A stretch of DNA of 64,000 nucleotides from Rhodonellum sp041748555 (lineage in GTDB: Bacteria; Bacteroidota; Bacteroidia; Cytophagales; Cyclobacteriaceae), in the NCBI GenBank assembly GCA_041748555.1, contig JBGTDA010000171.1, positions 28,814 to 92,813 of the forward strand, read 5' to 3'. Both the position numbers and the translations under genes were made by a program. Under the pieces are notes generated by a model. It saw nothing but the letters and a program-made list of their open reading frames with translations. It searched no databases and was not told the origin of the DNA. Shown here in pieces: positions 17,906-27,448 of the stretch (positions are counted from its first letter, which is position 1; the number at the start of each line of letters is the position of its first letter).

Positions 17906-20900
17906 TTATTCGTATTCTTCCCCTTTCAATGTTGCCAGGAAGCTTACCAGATCCCTAATTTCTCTCCGGGTAAGCAGTTGTTTCATATCCGGCATACTTG
18001 AAGCAGCATTCTTTCTTGAATCAATGTGCTCTTTTTGAATCAATGTATCTGGTCTGTTTCCCATCTTCACAAGCAAAGCTGTTTCGGTTTCTTCTTCAAG
18101 GACACCATTCAAAGACTTCCCGCCGGCAAGCTCCAACATGACAACTCCAAATCCCGGAGCAATTCGTTTGCTCGGATCTACGACAGATTCCAACAGTTGC
18201 TGACGGTTCAATCGATTGGCAATACCGTTTAATCTTGGGCCTGCACTTCCCCCAAAATCATCATATGCATGACAACGGATACATTGTCCTGCCTGGGATT
18301 GGAAAAAGATTGATCTGCCCTTTACCAAATCACCGCCTTCAAGACTGCTTTGATAAGAGGCCAGCACGTCTCCTTTCCATAGTTTTTCTTCCGCGCCTTT
18401 AAGTTTGATCTGCAAATCCGTAGAACCTGATAGCTCCACTGCTTCGGAAAACTCCAATAGGATATCTTCCGGAAGTTGATTGCTTTCCATTTTTACCATG
18501 AGGTTTTCAAAGGTTTTTTGGCTGGAAGCCACAGGCAAACTGCCCAATGTCAGTAATGCTGCCTGTTTTTCCTCGACAGTCCTTTTTTCAATTACCTCCG
18601 TCAACAGTTCAATCTTCATATCATCGGCGATTTCAAGTTGGCCAAGCAGGTCAAGACCTACCGCCCTAACAGTTTTCTCCGAATCCGAAAGTGCTATCTG
18701 TATTGCTTCTTCCTGATTGGATGCTTCCATGGCGGTCAAAGCTCTGATTGCGGCCATTCTCACCTCGGCATTTCTATCATTTTTTAAAACTGCCAACAAC
18801 TGTTCCGACCCATCTGTAATTCCCAAGTTGCCCAAAGCACTTACTACACTGACGCGTACCTCAGGATCTTGGATTTTTAGCAACTCCACAAGAGGCTGAG
18901 CAGCCGTTTTTCTGACCATCTCCGGTTCTCTGATGATCTCACCTCTGAACCTACCATCTACCCTATCCAATACAGAAGGCTGCGACCAAGTGCTCAAGGC
19001 ATCGATAGCCTCCTTCTTCAGGGGTGTTGGAATATTCGGTTTTCCCATGTAGGAAATAAGATTCTGCATGGATTGATCGGTTCCGACCCTCAGGTTGGCA
19101 TTGATGCTTCTTCTGATAAGTGGTTCATTGGAAAAAGTAGTTGTCAGTAACAAATCTGCCAAAGCGGGCAATGCAGGTTCGATCGAAAAATCATCATTGA
19201 TGGCTCTTGCTGCTTCTGTTACGATCAACTCATTCTTATCATCCAGGAATTTTGCAACTCCGGGATTTTCCATTCTTCTTAATGCAATGACTGCCCCCAT
19301 CCGAACAGCATCACTGACATGATTTGAGAGTGCTACAACGGGTTCTGCTTTATTGATTCTGGCCAAAGCCAGACTTGCGGCATGACGGATAAATGCATCT
19401 TCATCATTGTTGCCTTCCAAAAGTGAGATCAAGGGTTGAACAGCTGGTTCAAAGGCAATTCTTCCCAGTGCTTCCGCGGCAAAAAATCTTGTTCTGCTGT
19501 TTTCATCTTTCAGTAATGGAACCAGAGCCTGACCGGCATCTTTATATTTTATATCTCCCAGCCATTTGGCTGCCTGAGCACGGATTTCTCCATCAGCGTC
19601 CTTCAAAAGATCTATCAGGATCTGAGCATCATCAGGTCTTCCCATTCTTGCCAATTGACTGACTCCAACAATGGAATTGACGCGGGCGAGCTGATTTTCC
19701 CTTTGGGCAATAACTGTCCTGAATACCTCCGCACCTTTTTCCCCACGTTTTGCGAGTTCAAACTGTGCGTTTCTCCTCACTCTCATGTCGTCGTGTTTCA
19801 GGTGATCTGCAAGTTCATTTTCATTCAGTGATTTAAAATCCAATCCCAATATTCGTTGGGTTTCTTTCCTAGCCGAAGAATTGGTCTCCGCATTATCGTC
19901 AAGTTTCCAAATGTGGCCACGGTTTTTGTTTCCCCAACCATCAATCCAATCTGCAAGATACAAGGCTCCATCAGGGCCAAAACTCAAACCTGTAGGCAAT
20001 ATTCCTCCCAGGATTTTTTTGGTTTCTTTCAATTCAAAAGTTGCTCCTTTAGGTTCAAGTTTAAAAGCATGGATTCCTGACCTTGCAGGGTTTCCTACAA
20101 ATTCAACCACAAAAAAAGTGTTTTTCCATTTTTCACCCAGAGCTGTTCCCGGGTTATAAACCATCCCGGTTGGACCGTTGACGTAATTTAAAATCGGTGG
20201 GGTAATATATGCTGCCTGTCCTTCCCAGCGAGGGATATACAGTTTTTCGTCCATCCACACCTTATATGTATTATTCAATGGATCACGATACTTACCAAAC
20301 TGCCAGTTGATTCGCCAGCCGGTATCGGATCCATTGGTAAGGTAGACCAACCTTTCACTTTCACCTCTGTGATCACCGTCATTGTCCACTGAAATCAGAT
20401 TGTTGTACTCGTCAAAAACGAACTCATGTGTATTTCTGACACCCATTGCAAAAATCTCAAAATCACTTCCATCAGGATTGGATCTGGCTATCACACCGCG
20501 ATTTGGATATTTCCACTCTTTGCCGTCATCACCTTTTCCGTTAAATCCGACATCACCGACACCCCAATAAATCCTGCCGTCAGGTCCTTCTTTCAATCCT
20601 GACATACCATGGGCACCAAAACCGATATGAATGGCATATCCGTGGGAAATAGATGTTTTCTCATCCATGATTCCATCCCCGTTATGATCCTGAAGCCTCC
20701 ACATATCAGGACCCACCCCAACATATAAATCATCACCGTGCTTCATGACAGCTCCGGCGACATCAGTAGTCTCATCATCATTAAAATCCTCCGCCATCAT
20801 CTGGGAAAAGTCTGCCAGACCATCGCCATCGGTATCTTTTATCTGAAAAATCTGTTCTTTTTCAACCAACATATCTTTCCAATCATGAGAACCATCACCG

Positions 20901-21340
20901 TTAAGATCCGGAAGAAATTGATTTTTTTCACTGTTTTCGGGAGCGAGAGCACTTCTTAAAAAAGCCCTTTTATCTTCTATGGATTGTAACCGGATGGAAG
21001 CAATTTCCCAATCCTGATGTCCCCTGATATCAAATTCTGTATCGGGTTTTCGGTTGGATCTTGAGTAATAGAGTGTACCCTCATCATCCATATGGATAGA
21101 AATGGGATCCGAAATAATTGAATCCACTGCCCATAAGCTGAGTGAAAGGCCTTCAGCGATTTCGGGATTTGCAAGAGCTTCGGTTTCCGAAGCCATTCTC
21201 TGCACCTCTTCCTGACCGAATTGGGTGATCCGAAGGTCCACAGGTTCTTTTTCTTTACAGCCTGTGACTGAAAACAGCAGACCCGCAGAAATGCATAAGG
21301 ACGATCCAAACAGCTTGAAAATATTGTGTTTTGGTTTCAT
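17906..21340 (-). CDS. Large lipoprotein with beta-propeller, HEAT repeats and cytochrome c domain
   Basis: A 1144-residue exported protein. The signal ends in a lipobox (VTGC near residue 28). Residues about 50-470 resemble the membrane-bound dehydrogenase/GSDH-type propeller and contain Ca-binding-like DxDGDG loops (LNGDGSHDW, DTDGDGLADF, DHNGDGIMDE). Residues about 500-960 are HEAT-type helical repeats. The C-terminus has one CxxCH haem site (CIRCH near residue 1020) with the LNGIANR and VDPSKRIAPGF motifs of the heme-binding domain common in Planctomycetes. Probably an outer-membrane-bound sugar dehydrogenase-like electron donor; the substrate is not shown. Confidence 0.85.
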   Translation of the reverse strand: MKPKHNIFKLFGSSLCISAGLLFSVTGCKEKEPVDLRITQFGQEEVQRMASETEALANPEIAEGLSLSLWAVDSIISDPISIHMDDEGTLYYSRSNRKPDTEFDIRGHQDWEIASIRLQSIEDKRAFLRSALAPENSEKNQFLPDLNGDGSHDWKDMLVEKEQIFQIKDTDGDGLADFSQMMAEDFNDDETTDVAGAVMKHGDDLYVGVGPDMWRLQDHNGDGIMDEKTSISHGYAIHIGFGAHGMSGLKEGPDGRIYWGVGDVGFNGKGDDGKEWKYPNRGVIARSNPDGSDFEIFAMGVRNTHEFVFDEYNNLISVDNDGDHRGESERLVYLTNGSDTGWRINWQFGKYRDPLNNTYKVWMDEKLYIPRWEGQAAYITPPILNYVNGPTGMVYNPGTALGEKWKNTFFVVEFVGNPARSGIHAFKLEPKGATFELKETKKILGGILPTGLSFGPDGALYLADWIDGWGNKNRGHIWKLDDNAETNSSARKETQRILGLDFKSLNENELADHLKHDDMRVRRNAQFELAKRGEKGAEVFRTVIAQRENQLARVNSIVGVSQLARMGRPDDAQILIDLLKDADGEIRAQAAKWLGDIKYKDAGQALVPLLKDENSRTRFFAAEALGRIAFEPAVQPLISLLEGNNDEDAFIRHAASLALARINKAEPVVALSNHVSDAVRMGAVIALRRMENPGVAKFLDDKNELIVTEAARAINDDFSIEPALPALADLLLTTTFSNEPLIRRSINANLRVGTDQSMQNLISYMGKPNIPTPLKKEAIDALSTWSQPSVLDRVDGRFRGEIIREPEMVRKTAAQPLVELLKIQDPEVRVSVVSALGNLGITDGSEQLLAVLKNDRNAEVRMAAIRALTAMEASNQEEAIQIALSDSEKTVRAVGLDLLGQLEIADDMKIELLTEVIEKRTVEEKQAALLTLGSLPVASSQKTFENLMVKMESNQLPEDILLEFSEAVELSGSTDLQIKLKGAEEKLWKGDVLASYQSSLEGGDLVKGRSIFFQSQAGQCIRCHAYDDFGGSAGPRLNGIANRLNRQQLLESVVDPSKRIAPGFGVVMLELAGGKSLNGVLEEETETALLVKMGNRPDTLIQKEHIDSRKNAASSMPDMKQLLTRREIRDLVSFLATLKGEEYE

Positions 21341-21425
21341 AGGTTATTATAAATCAATTTTCTTTTCAAAATGATTGAGAAAGATACTCAAAATGTCCTT
21401 TATGGAAATAACTTTTTGATAATCG

Positions 21426-21580
21426 GTTTTTGAGACTTGAGAGGTGAAATTTGAGACTTGAGACGTGAGACTTAAGATTTAGGCTCTCGTCCTTGATTCT
21501 TGGCTCTTGATAGTGCTCTTGCCACTTGCCGGTTGTCTCTTCATTTTTTTCTCTTGATTCTTGACTTCCGGTTCATTTTA
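21426..21580. repeat. Short-word repeat tract (GAGACTTGAGA and CTTGATTCTTG)
   Basis: The spacer upstream of two divergent genes holds first the words GAGACTTGAGA, GAGACTTGAGACGTGAGACT (21431-21475) and then words such as TCTTGATTCTTGGCTCTTGA (21491-21510) and TCTCTTGATTCTTGACTT (21551-21568). These two halves have partly complementary style. It is not coding. Confidence 0.55.
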
Positions 21581-21657
21581 TTTACTTTCAGTTTTTGGGA
21601 TTAAATCCACCTCAAAAACAAATTGAAACTCAATTATTTATAAACCACTGTTTAACT

Positions 21658-22758
21658 ATGTCTTTTCTTGACCAAATAACTTCTCCGACACTCATTCTCA
21701 ATGAGCAGATTTGCAGAAACAATCTAAAGGTGATGGCTGATAAAGCCGCAAGACACAACATGAAGCTTGTTCCCCATTTCAAAACAGCTCAATCCCATAC
21801 GATCGGTGAGTGGGCAAAAGAATACGGTGTAAGGGAAATCACTGTTTCTTCCATCAAAATGGCTGAATATTTTCGTGATCAGGGCTGGGAAAATATCCAC
21901 ATTGCATTTCCCTTCAATCTTTTAGAGATACCCACTCTCAACAAACTGGCTAAAAACCAACATATATCCGTGCAGCTGATCAATGTGGCAACTGCTGAAA
22001 AACTTGCAAAAGAACTAATATATCCTGTTGGGTTTTTCATTGAAATAGATGCAGGGTATGGCCGTACAGGTGTTGAAGTTTCTGATTTTGGCCTGATGGA
22101 GCAAATATTCAGGATTGCCAAAACCAGTGATAAACTTAAATTCAAAGGATTCTATTTACATGCCGGACACTCCTATTATGAAAAGGATCTGGAGAAAATA
22201 TTTGAAGAGACAAGAGCCGCTTTGGGAATGTTGAAAAACAAGTACCGTTCTGAATTTCCTGATTTGGTCACACGAACCGGCGATACTCCCGGCTGTTCGG
22301 TGATTGAAGATTTTGGTGACATTGATGAATTAGGGCCGGGAAATTTCGTTTTTTATGACCTGATGCAGGTTAATCTCGGCAGCTGTCGGAGAGTGGATAT
22401 TGCGGTAGCTCTTGCAGTGCCAGTTGTGGATATACAAAAAGGGCGTAATGAGTTGTTGATTCATGGCGGCGGCGTCCATCTGGCAAAGGATGTTTTGATG
22501 GAACCCGATGGCAGCAAAAATTTTGGGGAAGTGGTTTATCTGAATGAAAATGGATGGACTTTCCCAGCAGAGCGGTCCTATCTCAAAAGCATTTCACAGG
22601 AACATGGATTGATTCATGCATCGGATGAATTGCTGGCAAAAGTAAAAGTCGGTGATCTTTTGGGAATACTGCCCGTTCACAGTTGCATGACAGCGGATTG
22701 TATGGGTGGATATTTAACTTTGGAAGGGAATATTGTGGACCATGCCGAGGGCGGATAA
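21658..22758 (+). CDS. D-threonine aldolase / D-serine dehydratase-like PLP enzyme
   Basis: A 366-residue fold-III (alanine racemase-like) PLP enzyme. The frame is open upstream to 21595, but the ATG at 21658 gives a natural start (MSFLDQITSPTLILNEQ). The PLP lysine lies in LVPHFKTAQS near residue 40. EIDAGYGRTGVE and DTPGCSV follow. The C-terminal PVHSCMTADCMGGY holds the His and Cys residues that bind a metal in this family. It probably cleaves or dehydrates a D-hydroxyamino acid; the exact substrate is open. No neighbour supports a pathway. Confidence 0.85.
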   Translation: MSFLDQITSPTLILNEQICRNNLKVMADKAARHNMKLVPHFKTAQSHTIGEWAKEYGVREITVSSIKMAEYFRDQGWENIHIAFPFNLLEIPTLNKLAKNQHISVQLINVATAEKLAKELIYPVGFFIEIDAGYGRTGVEVSDFGLMEQIFRIAKTSDKLKFKGFYLHAGHSYYEKDLEKIFEETRAALGMLKNKYRSEFPDLVTRTGDTPGCSVIEDFGDIDELGPGNFVFYDLMQVNLGSCRRVDIAVALAVPVVDIQKGRNELLIHGGGVHLAKDVLMEPDGSKNFGEVVYLNENGWTFPAERSYLKSISQEHGLIHASDELLAKVKVGDLLGILPVHSCMTADCMGGYLTLEGNIVDHAEGG

Positions 22759-23139
22759 CTTACCTCAGTTGATGAAATAAACAAACCATAATATAATAAG
22801 AAATTCATTTTCATTGCCGGGCTGAAAGCGCGTTTCCGGATTGAGACCTAACTCATCCACTATCTTGAACAAGCCCCCAAAACCATACTCCATTTTCGGC
22901 ACGTTTTTTAGAGATATAATTCCCTTAATCTTCAATATGCCTTTCGGGCAATTTTAATTTACTAAAAATCTTTGGGGAAACCCATTTCCATATCAATGAG
23001 AATCCTTTTAAAAACCTGGCCTTGGGAAATTCAGAATGTATGGGTTTCCAAATCCTGTTAACATCCTTGTCTGAAAAACTTTTTACCTACTGTATAATAT
23101 TTTAATTTTACATATAAGCCAAATACAAAAAAGTAAAAA
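22759..23139. other. Intergenic stretch with a short minus-strand open frame
   Basis: No established gene. A minus-strand frame at 22765-22893 encodes 42 residues (start MEYGFGGLFKIVDELG, end FLIILWFVYFIN). It has protein-like character but no family that I recognise. Immediately upstream of it, on the same strand, lies a motif also found at 34390-34430. The remainder is AT-rich. Confidence 0.35.
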
Positions 23140-25158
23140 ATGATTTTTCGTACAAAAATTTTAGGAGTGTGTGCTTCACATACCTTATTCCCCTTTATAT
23201 TTCTTTTTCTTGCAGTTTCTATACTGACGCAAGCACAGGAAATACGGGAATTTAATGACTCCTATACTTTGGAAAATGACCTTGAAGGGGAAGCCATTTA
23301 TAACTACTACCTCTCGGGAAGTGATACCATCAAACAAGGAGGTTTCTTTTTTCAGCATTCAGAAACTGATTTGGTAGACGAAAGACAGACCATTATAAGC
23401 ATAATATTGTCCGGTCAGTACACCAAAAATGTGAAAAATGGAGCATGGAGCTACGGTTACAAAGAGTTTAGACCGGAAGGACAACCAGTTACCACTGACA
23501 GTGAAATCATATATAATGCAACTGGCAAGGACTATACGGCAAGGACATTTTTTAAAAACAGTAAGGTCCATGGGAATTATGAAATCCAGGAACGGACCAT
23601 TGCCAATTCAGTGACTACAGACACCTTGTTTTTTCTTAAAGCATTTTATGAGGAGGGGGTTATGCTTGAGGTTATTGAGGGAAAAAAAGACAACGTTAGG
23701 GTTTCCGGTCGGTTTAATTCACAGGGAATGCCGGATGGTAAATGGGAGATCCTGCACCGCACAGATTCAGGAGACCTTTTGGATGTAAGAGAATATGAAG
23801 ATGGAATACTTTCTTCCCATCATTTTGTCCATAACAATGAAAAATATCAGATCAATTATGTGGGCATGGATTCTGACCCAGAAACCAGTAATCAAAACTG
23901 GGAAGAAGTGGTTGCCGGGCCGGAGTATTTTAGGTTACTATCTTATGCATCAGTCGGTCTAAATAAGGATGAAAATAAGCCGGAAAATTTGGGTGACCCT
24001 ATGCAGTTGGTCCAAATCGGAAATTCCCTTTTGGAAAAAGTGTTTTTTAATGTGGATGTTCATGGTGGGCGTAAAATATGGGAATTGTCGGATGGTGGGT
24101 ATGAGATGCAACCAGTCTTGGTAAAATTGAGAAAATACCCGTTGTCGGAAGAAGAAAGAATAGTTTATTCTGAAGCATTAAAGCTTTTGGAAGCCACCCA
24201 AAATGACATAGATACTTATTTGGATGATCCTTATGTCAAAATAGGATTACATGCATACCAGGATATTCATTTTTATTATGAAGTCATGAAGATTTTTCAG
24301 GAAAAGGTAGAAACGCTTGCCCCTCTTGTTAACCTTCTTTCTGATCAAGCCACACAATATCTTAACAGAGAAGCAATAATTAAGGAAACCTTACCCTACA
24401 TAAATTACCCGGAAGAAGTTCAGTTCGAATTTGATAATACTGTCATTACCGACACCTTTCCTTTCCCCCAAGGAATTTCGCAAAACAATGTCACAATGAC
24501 TGAAATAAATGCACATCTGGGGGAGATTTTTAAAATCGTAACAGATATCAGTGAAACCTCTGCAAATATTCTGGAAGATTATAAGTCACAGAGTGAGTTG
24601 CCCAAAATGGAGGCTGAGCTTCTAAGTAAAAAGGATTCTATAGTAAACCTATTTATGAACAAAACCCCCAGGGAAGAATATAACACATGGCACGAAGCCA
24701 TTAGCAGTTCAGTTCAAGAATTTGCCGAACAGGAATTTAAAAATTATGCTGCACTTCCCCTTACCGAAAAGGTGACGAAGATCGATGAAATATCATCCTG
24801 CTTTGATTCTCTTTTTGCCCTTTATACAGAACTAGAGGATTTGCCCAGAAAACTGGACCGGATCAATGAGGTTTACACAAGAACTACCTGGAATCCTTTC
24901 ACATTTACTTATATGGATGAAAGAGTTAAAGAAAATGTCTATGAAGCATTCGAAAATGAAGTTTTCCCTTTTGTATGGGACGAGTTATCCGGCAGTATTT
25001 CCTGTGAAAATATTGGGGACAAAACGAAAAGTCTTGAGGTCCTGTACCGGAAAATGATTGAATTGAGGGATGAAGACACCAAGCAGATTGAAAGGCAGCT
25101 CCGCAGGTCAAACACCCTGGAAGAAATTTTAGCAGCGCTCAATCTGGACCTTCATTAA
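23140..25158 (+). CDS. Exported protein with MORN/YwqK-like repeats and helical C-terminus
   Basis: A 672-residue protein with a signal peptide (FIFLFLAVSILTQAQE). Residues about 85-260 contain MORN/YwqK-type repeats (GQYTKNVKNGAWSYG, NSKVHGNYEI, GRFNSQGMPDGKWEI). A later long segment, residues about 330-672, is predominantly helical and charged. I recognise no enzyme motif. It is probably periplasmic or on the outer membrane. It is followed 18 bp later by a DUF2490 gene and then by a membrane-anchored MORN protein, a likely operon with a shared task. Confidence 0.75.
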   Translation: MIFRTKILGVCASHTLFPFIFLFLAVSILTQAQEIREFNDSYTLENDLEGEAIYNYYLSGSDTIKQGGFFFQHSETDLVDERQTIISIILSGQYTKNVKNGAWSYGYKEFRPEGQPVTTDSEIIYNATGKDYTARTFFKNSKVHGNYEIQERTIANSVTTDTLFFLKAFYEEGVMLEVIEGKKDNVRVSGRFNSQGMPDGKWEILHRTDSGDLLDVREYEDGILSSHHFVHNNEKYQINYVGMDSDPETSNQNWEEVVAGPEYFRLLSYASVGLNKDENKPENLGDPMQLVQIGNSLLEKVFFNVDVHGGRKIWELSDGGYEMQPVLVKLRKYPLSEEERIVYSEALKLLEATQNDIDTYLDDPYVKIGLHAYQDIHFYYEVMKIFQEKVETLAPLVNLLSDQATQYLNREAIIKETLPYINYPEEVQFEFDNTVITDTFPFPQGISQNNVTMTEINAHLGEIFKIVTDISETSANILEDYKSQSELPKMEAELLSKKDSIVNLFMNKTPREEYNTWHEAISSSVQEFAEQEFKNYAALPLTEKVTKIDEISSCFDSLFALYTELEDLPRKLDRINEVYTRTTWNPFTFTYMDERVKENVYEAFENEVFPFVWDELSGSISCENIGDKTKSLEVLYRKMIELRDEDTKQIERQLRRSNTLEEILAALNLDLH

Positions 25159-25176
25159 ACAAACTACATCCCACCA

Positions 25177-25995
25177 ATGAGATATCTTATGAAAAAATGT
25201 TTTATCGTGGTTTTTATGGTAATAAGTCCACTATTACCCGGACTTGCCCAGGAACGTCCGGACCAGTCTATCACCCGTCCTCCTTCAACCGCCTTATGGA
25301 TGGGATTTTATGGTAAATTCAGGCTAAGCGAGAAATTCTTTTGGGATGCCCAGTTTCATTACCGGAGGGTAAATGATGCCAATACCAAGTATATTGGAAG
25401 GATGGGCCAAATCTATAACCGACATGCCCTCAATTACTTGGTGAATAAGAATTTTAGTATGTCACTTGGCCCTGTCCTACGGCTAAATTTTTCGCCTGAG
25501 CCTGAAAATCCTGAGTTTGAAAAAGTAGTCTTGGAACCTAGGATCTGGCATGAGTATTTATTTGCTATGCCTTTCCCGCGCTTTATGGTATATCACCGGT
25601 TAAGAATTGAACATCGCTGGAGTAGAAGCAACAGGGTTGGATCGGACTGGATATTCAGAAACAGGTACCGCTACAAGTTTTACATGTACATACCGATTAA
25701 CAATACACAACTAACCCCGGGGACCTTTTACTTTACCCCTGATATCGAGGTGATCCTTCAAAGTGGAAAACCGATAATAGACTCACCTTTGGAGGATTTG
25801 CGGCTTAACCCATCCATCGGTTACATTGCCAATCCGAGGACAAAGTATACTATAGGAATGATGTATACCACTGGCCAAAATTTGGATGCTGGATACAATT
25901 TTAGTTCGAGATGGGTCCTGAGGATGAGTGTATATTTATCCCTGGACTTCCGAAAAATGGAAGCTAAAATTCCTCAGATCCGCTTTGATGATTAG
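25177..25995 (+). CDS. DUF2490 outer-membrane beta-barrel-like protein
   Basis: A 272-residue protein. A signal peptide (CFIVVFMVISPLLPGLAQ) is preceded by MRYLMKK. The start could also be ATG at 25189. The body follows the DUF2490 pattern: LWMGFYGKFRLSEKFFWDAQFHYR, VYHRLRIEHRW, FRNRYRYK and an alternating hydrophobic pattern ending in LSLDFRKM. It is probably an outer-membrane barrel of unknown role, 18 bp downstream of the MORN-like gene. Confidence 0.8.
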   Translation: MRYLMKKCFIVVFMVISPLLPGLAQERPDQSITRPPSTALWMGFYGKFRLSEKFFWDAQFHYRRVNDANTKYIGRMGQIYNRHALNYLVNKNFSMSLGPVLRLNFSPEPENPEFEKVVLEPRIWHEYLFAMPFPRFMVYHRLRIEHRWSRSNRVGSDWIFRNRYRYKFYMYIPINNTQLTPGTFYFTPDIEVILQSGKPIIDSPLEDLRLNPSIGYIANPRTKYTIGMMYTTGQNLDAGYNFSSRWVLRMSVYLSLDFRKMEAKIPQIRFDD

Positions 25996-26051
25996 GAATC
26001 TTAATGATTCAAGGTTGGTTGATTAATTATAGTTTTATCAAATACAATTAA

Positions 26052-26957
26052 ATGGAACCAGAACAAAAAAAGAAAAAAACAGGGAAGAAGAGCAAAAGGA
26101 CCATTTATGCGATAGCTGCCACCGTAATGATTTTTGTTTTAGTAGCCTTTCTAGCGTGGTTTTACCAGGTCAACAGTGAACAAAAAAATGCCCTTGCACA
26201 AATTAACAACAGGCTGCAAGATATCAGCAACGAAAAGAAAACCTACTCCCAGATTCTCTCCGCAGAAAAAATGGTACAGGAAGGCCAATTGCAGGAAGGT
26301 ATAGTTGCTTACGAGTCCATATTACCATTTTTGGAACAAAGGGAAAGAGAAGTTGTAGACAATCGGATAAACCGCATTAAAAGTAGGATTGATATCCAGG
26401 ATAATGAGCAACTGGAGGCATACATAAAGGATTCTCTCCTGACCCTATTCCAGGATTCTGTTGAGGTATTAAGTAGTGAATTGGAAGAATTTAGACGTAC
26501 CATGGGCACAGAATTCCAGACCACCACCAGTCAGATTATAAATTTGAAAAAGGAGCTGGAAATGAAAGAACAACTGCTGGACCGGAAGGAAAATGTCCAG
26601 GTCATTTCTTTTACAAATGAAAACAACGTTCAGATTTACTATCTGGGAGAAGTAAAAGATGAAATGGCCAATGGGGGAGGCATCGGGATCTGGACCTCCA
26701 CAGGGAGCATCTACAGAGGTGAATGGAAAGACAATCTCAGACACGGTAAAGGATCATTTGAATGGGTAGGAGGAGAAAGGTATGAGGGGGAATTTATAGA
26801 GGACATCAGGGAAGGACAAGGCACCTATTATTGGCCAAGCGGGGAGCGGTACGTAGGTGAATGGGAAAACAGCATGCGAAATGGTTATGGAATATTGTAT
26901 GATCCGGATGGAAACATACAGATTGAAGGGGAATGGAAAGATGATAAGCCGGTGTAA
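26052..26957 (+). CDS. Membrane-anchored coiled-coil protein with MORN repeats
   Basis: A 301-residue protein. A lysine-rich cytosolic start (MEPEQKKKKTGKKSKR) leads into one membrane helix (AIAATVMIFVLVAFLAWF, residues about 19-37). A long helical/coiled-coil region occupies about 45-190, and at least three MORN repeats end the protein (YRGEWKDNLRHGKGSFEW, YEGEFIEDIREGQGTYYW, YVGEWENSMRNGYGILY). This puts the MORN part in the periplasm. It is the third gene of the cluster. MORN repeats usually mediate protein or lipid contact; the partner is unknown. Confidence 0.8.
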   Translation: MEPEQKKKKTGKKSKRTIYAIAATVMIFVLVAFLAWFYQVNSEQKNALAQINNRLQDISNEKKTYSQILSAEKMVQEGQLQEGIVAYESILPFLEQREREVVDNRINRIKSRIDIQDNEQLEAYIKDSLLTLFQDSVEVLSSELEEFRRTMGTEFQTTTSQIINLKKELEMKEQLLDRKENVQVISFTNENNVQIYYLGEVKDEMANGGGIGIWTSTGSIYRGEWKDNLRHGKGSFEWVGGERYEGEFIEDIREGQGTYYWPSGERYVGEWENSMRNGYGILYDPDGNIQIEGEWKDDKPV

Positions 26958-26991
26958 ACTGATACAAAATTAATGTTCTCCGACTAAATTT

Positions 26992-27083
26992 TTAACTTCT
27001 CTTTCTTTGTCTTGCCTCCTTCCAGCAGGAGTCCATGCTTCCGCTTTTGTCCAGTACGAGATGATAATAGGTGTGTTTTTCAT
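26992..27083 (-). pseudogene. Relic of a vWA-domain gene start
   Basis: On the minus strand the ATG at 27083 is followed, after a one-base frame change, by HTYYHLVLDKSGSM, the start and MIDAS motif (DxSxS) of vWA-domain proteins. The frame ends at a stop at 26992 after a run of unrelated residues. Only about 16 codons of the domain are recognisable. Confidence 0.4.
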
Positions 27084-27175
27084 GGCTTTGTTTTATAGTT
27101 TCAACAAAATTAGCCCAAAGCCGGGAGCCTGCTAAATCTCCAATTTTGTAGTGGAATGGGATCAAAGCCATCATT

Positions 27176-27348
27176 GGCGGCAGTGTTAAAGAAATTGGAT
27201 TATTTTACCATTATTTGAAATAGTATTAAAATCATTCACTTATTCGCTCGCTGCTGTTGGCGTACTGATCAAGCGGGAAGGCCGGCCCAACTATTATATC
27301 AACCCCAACCTGATAAATGATTTTTGCCATGAGGAATACAATTGCTAA
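27176..27348 (+). pseudogene. Possible relic with a winged-helix-like C-terminus
   Basis: On the plus strand one frame reads GGSVKEIGLFYHYLK before a stop, and the next frame continues with AAVGVLIKREGRPNYYINPN and then LINDF before a stop at 27346. The second piece looks like the wing of a DNA-binding winged helix (V-L-I-K-R-E-G-R-P-N-Y-Y). Joined by a frameshift they would form a broken regulator or replication protein. I cannot name the family. Confidence 0.35.
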
Positions 27349-27448
27349 GTGAAAAACAATCCCCAAAAACAATACTCTGATCCTTTTTAGATAATTGGAC
27401 TTTAAGGGGTACTCATCTTAATTTGCAAATACTTTACCATAAAGGCCT

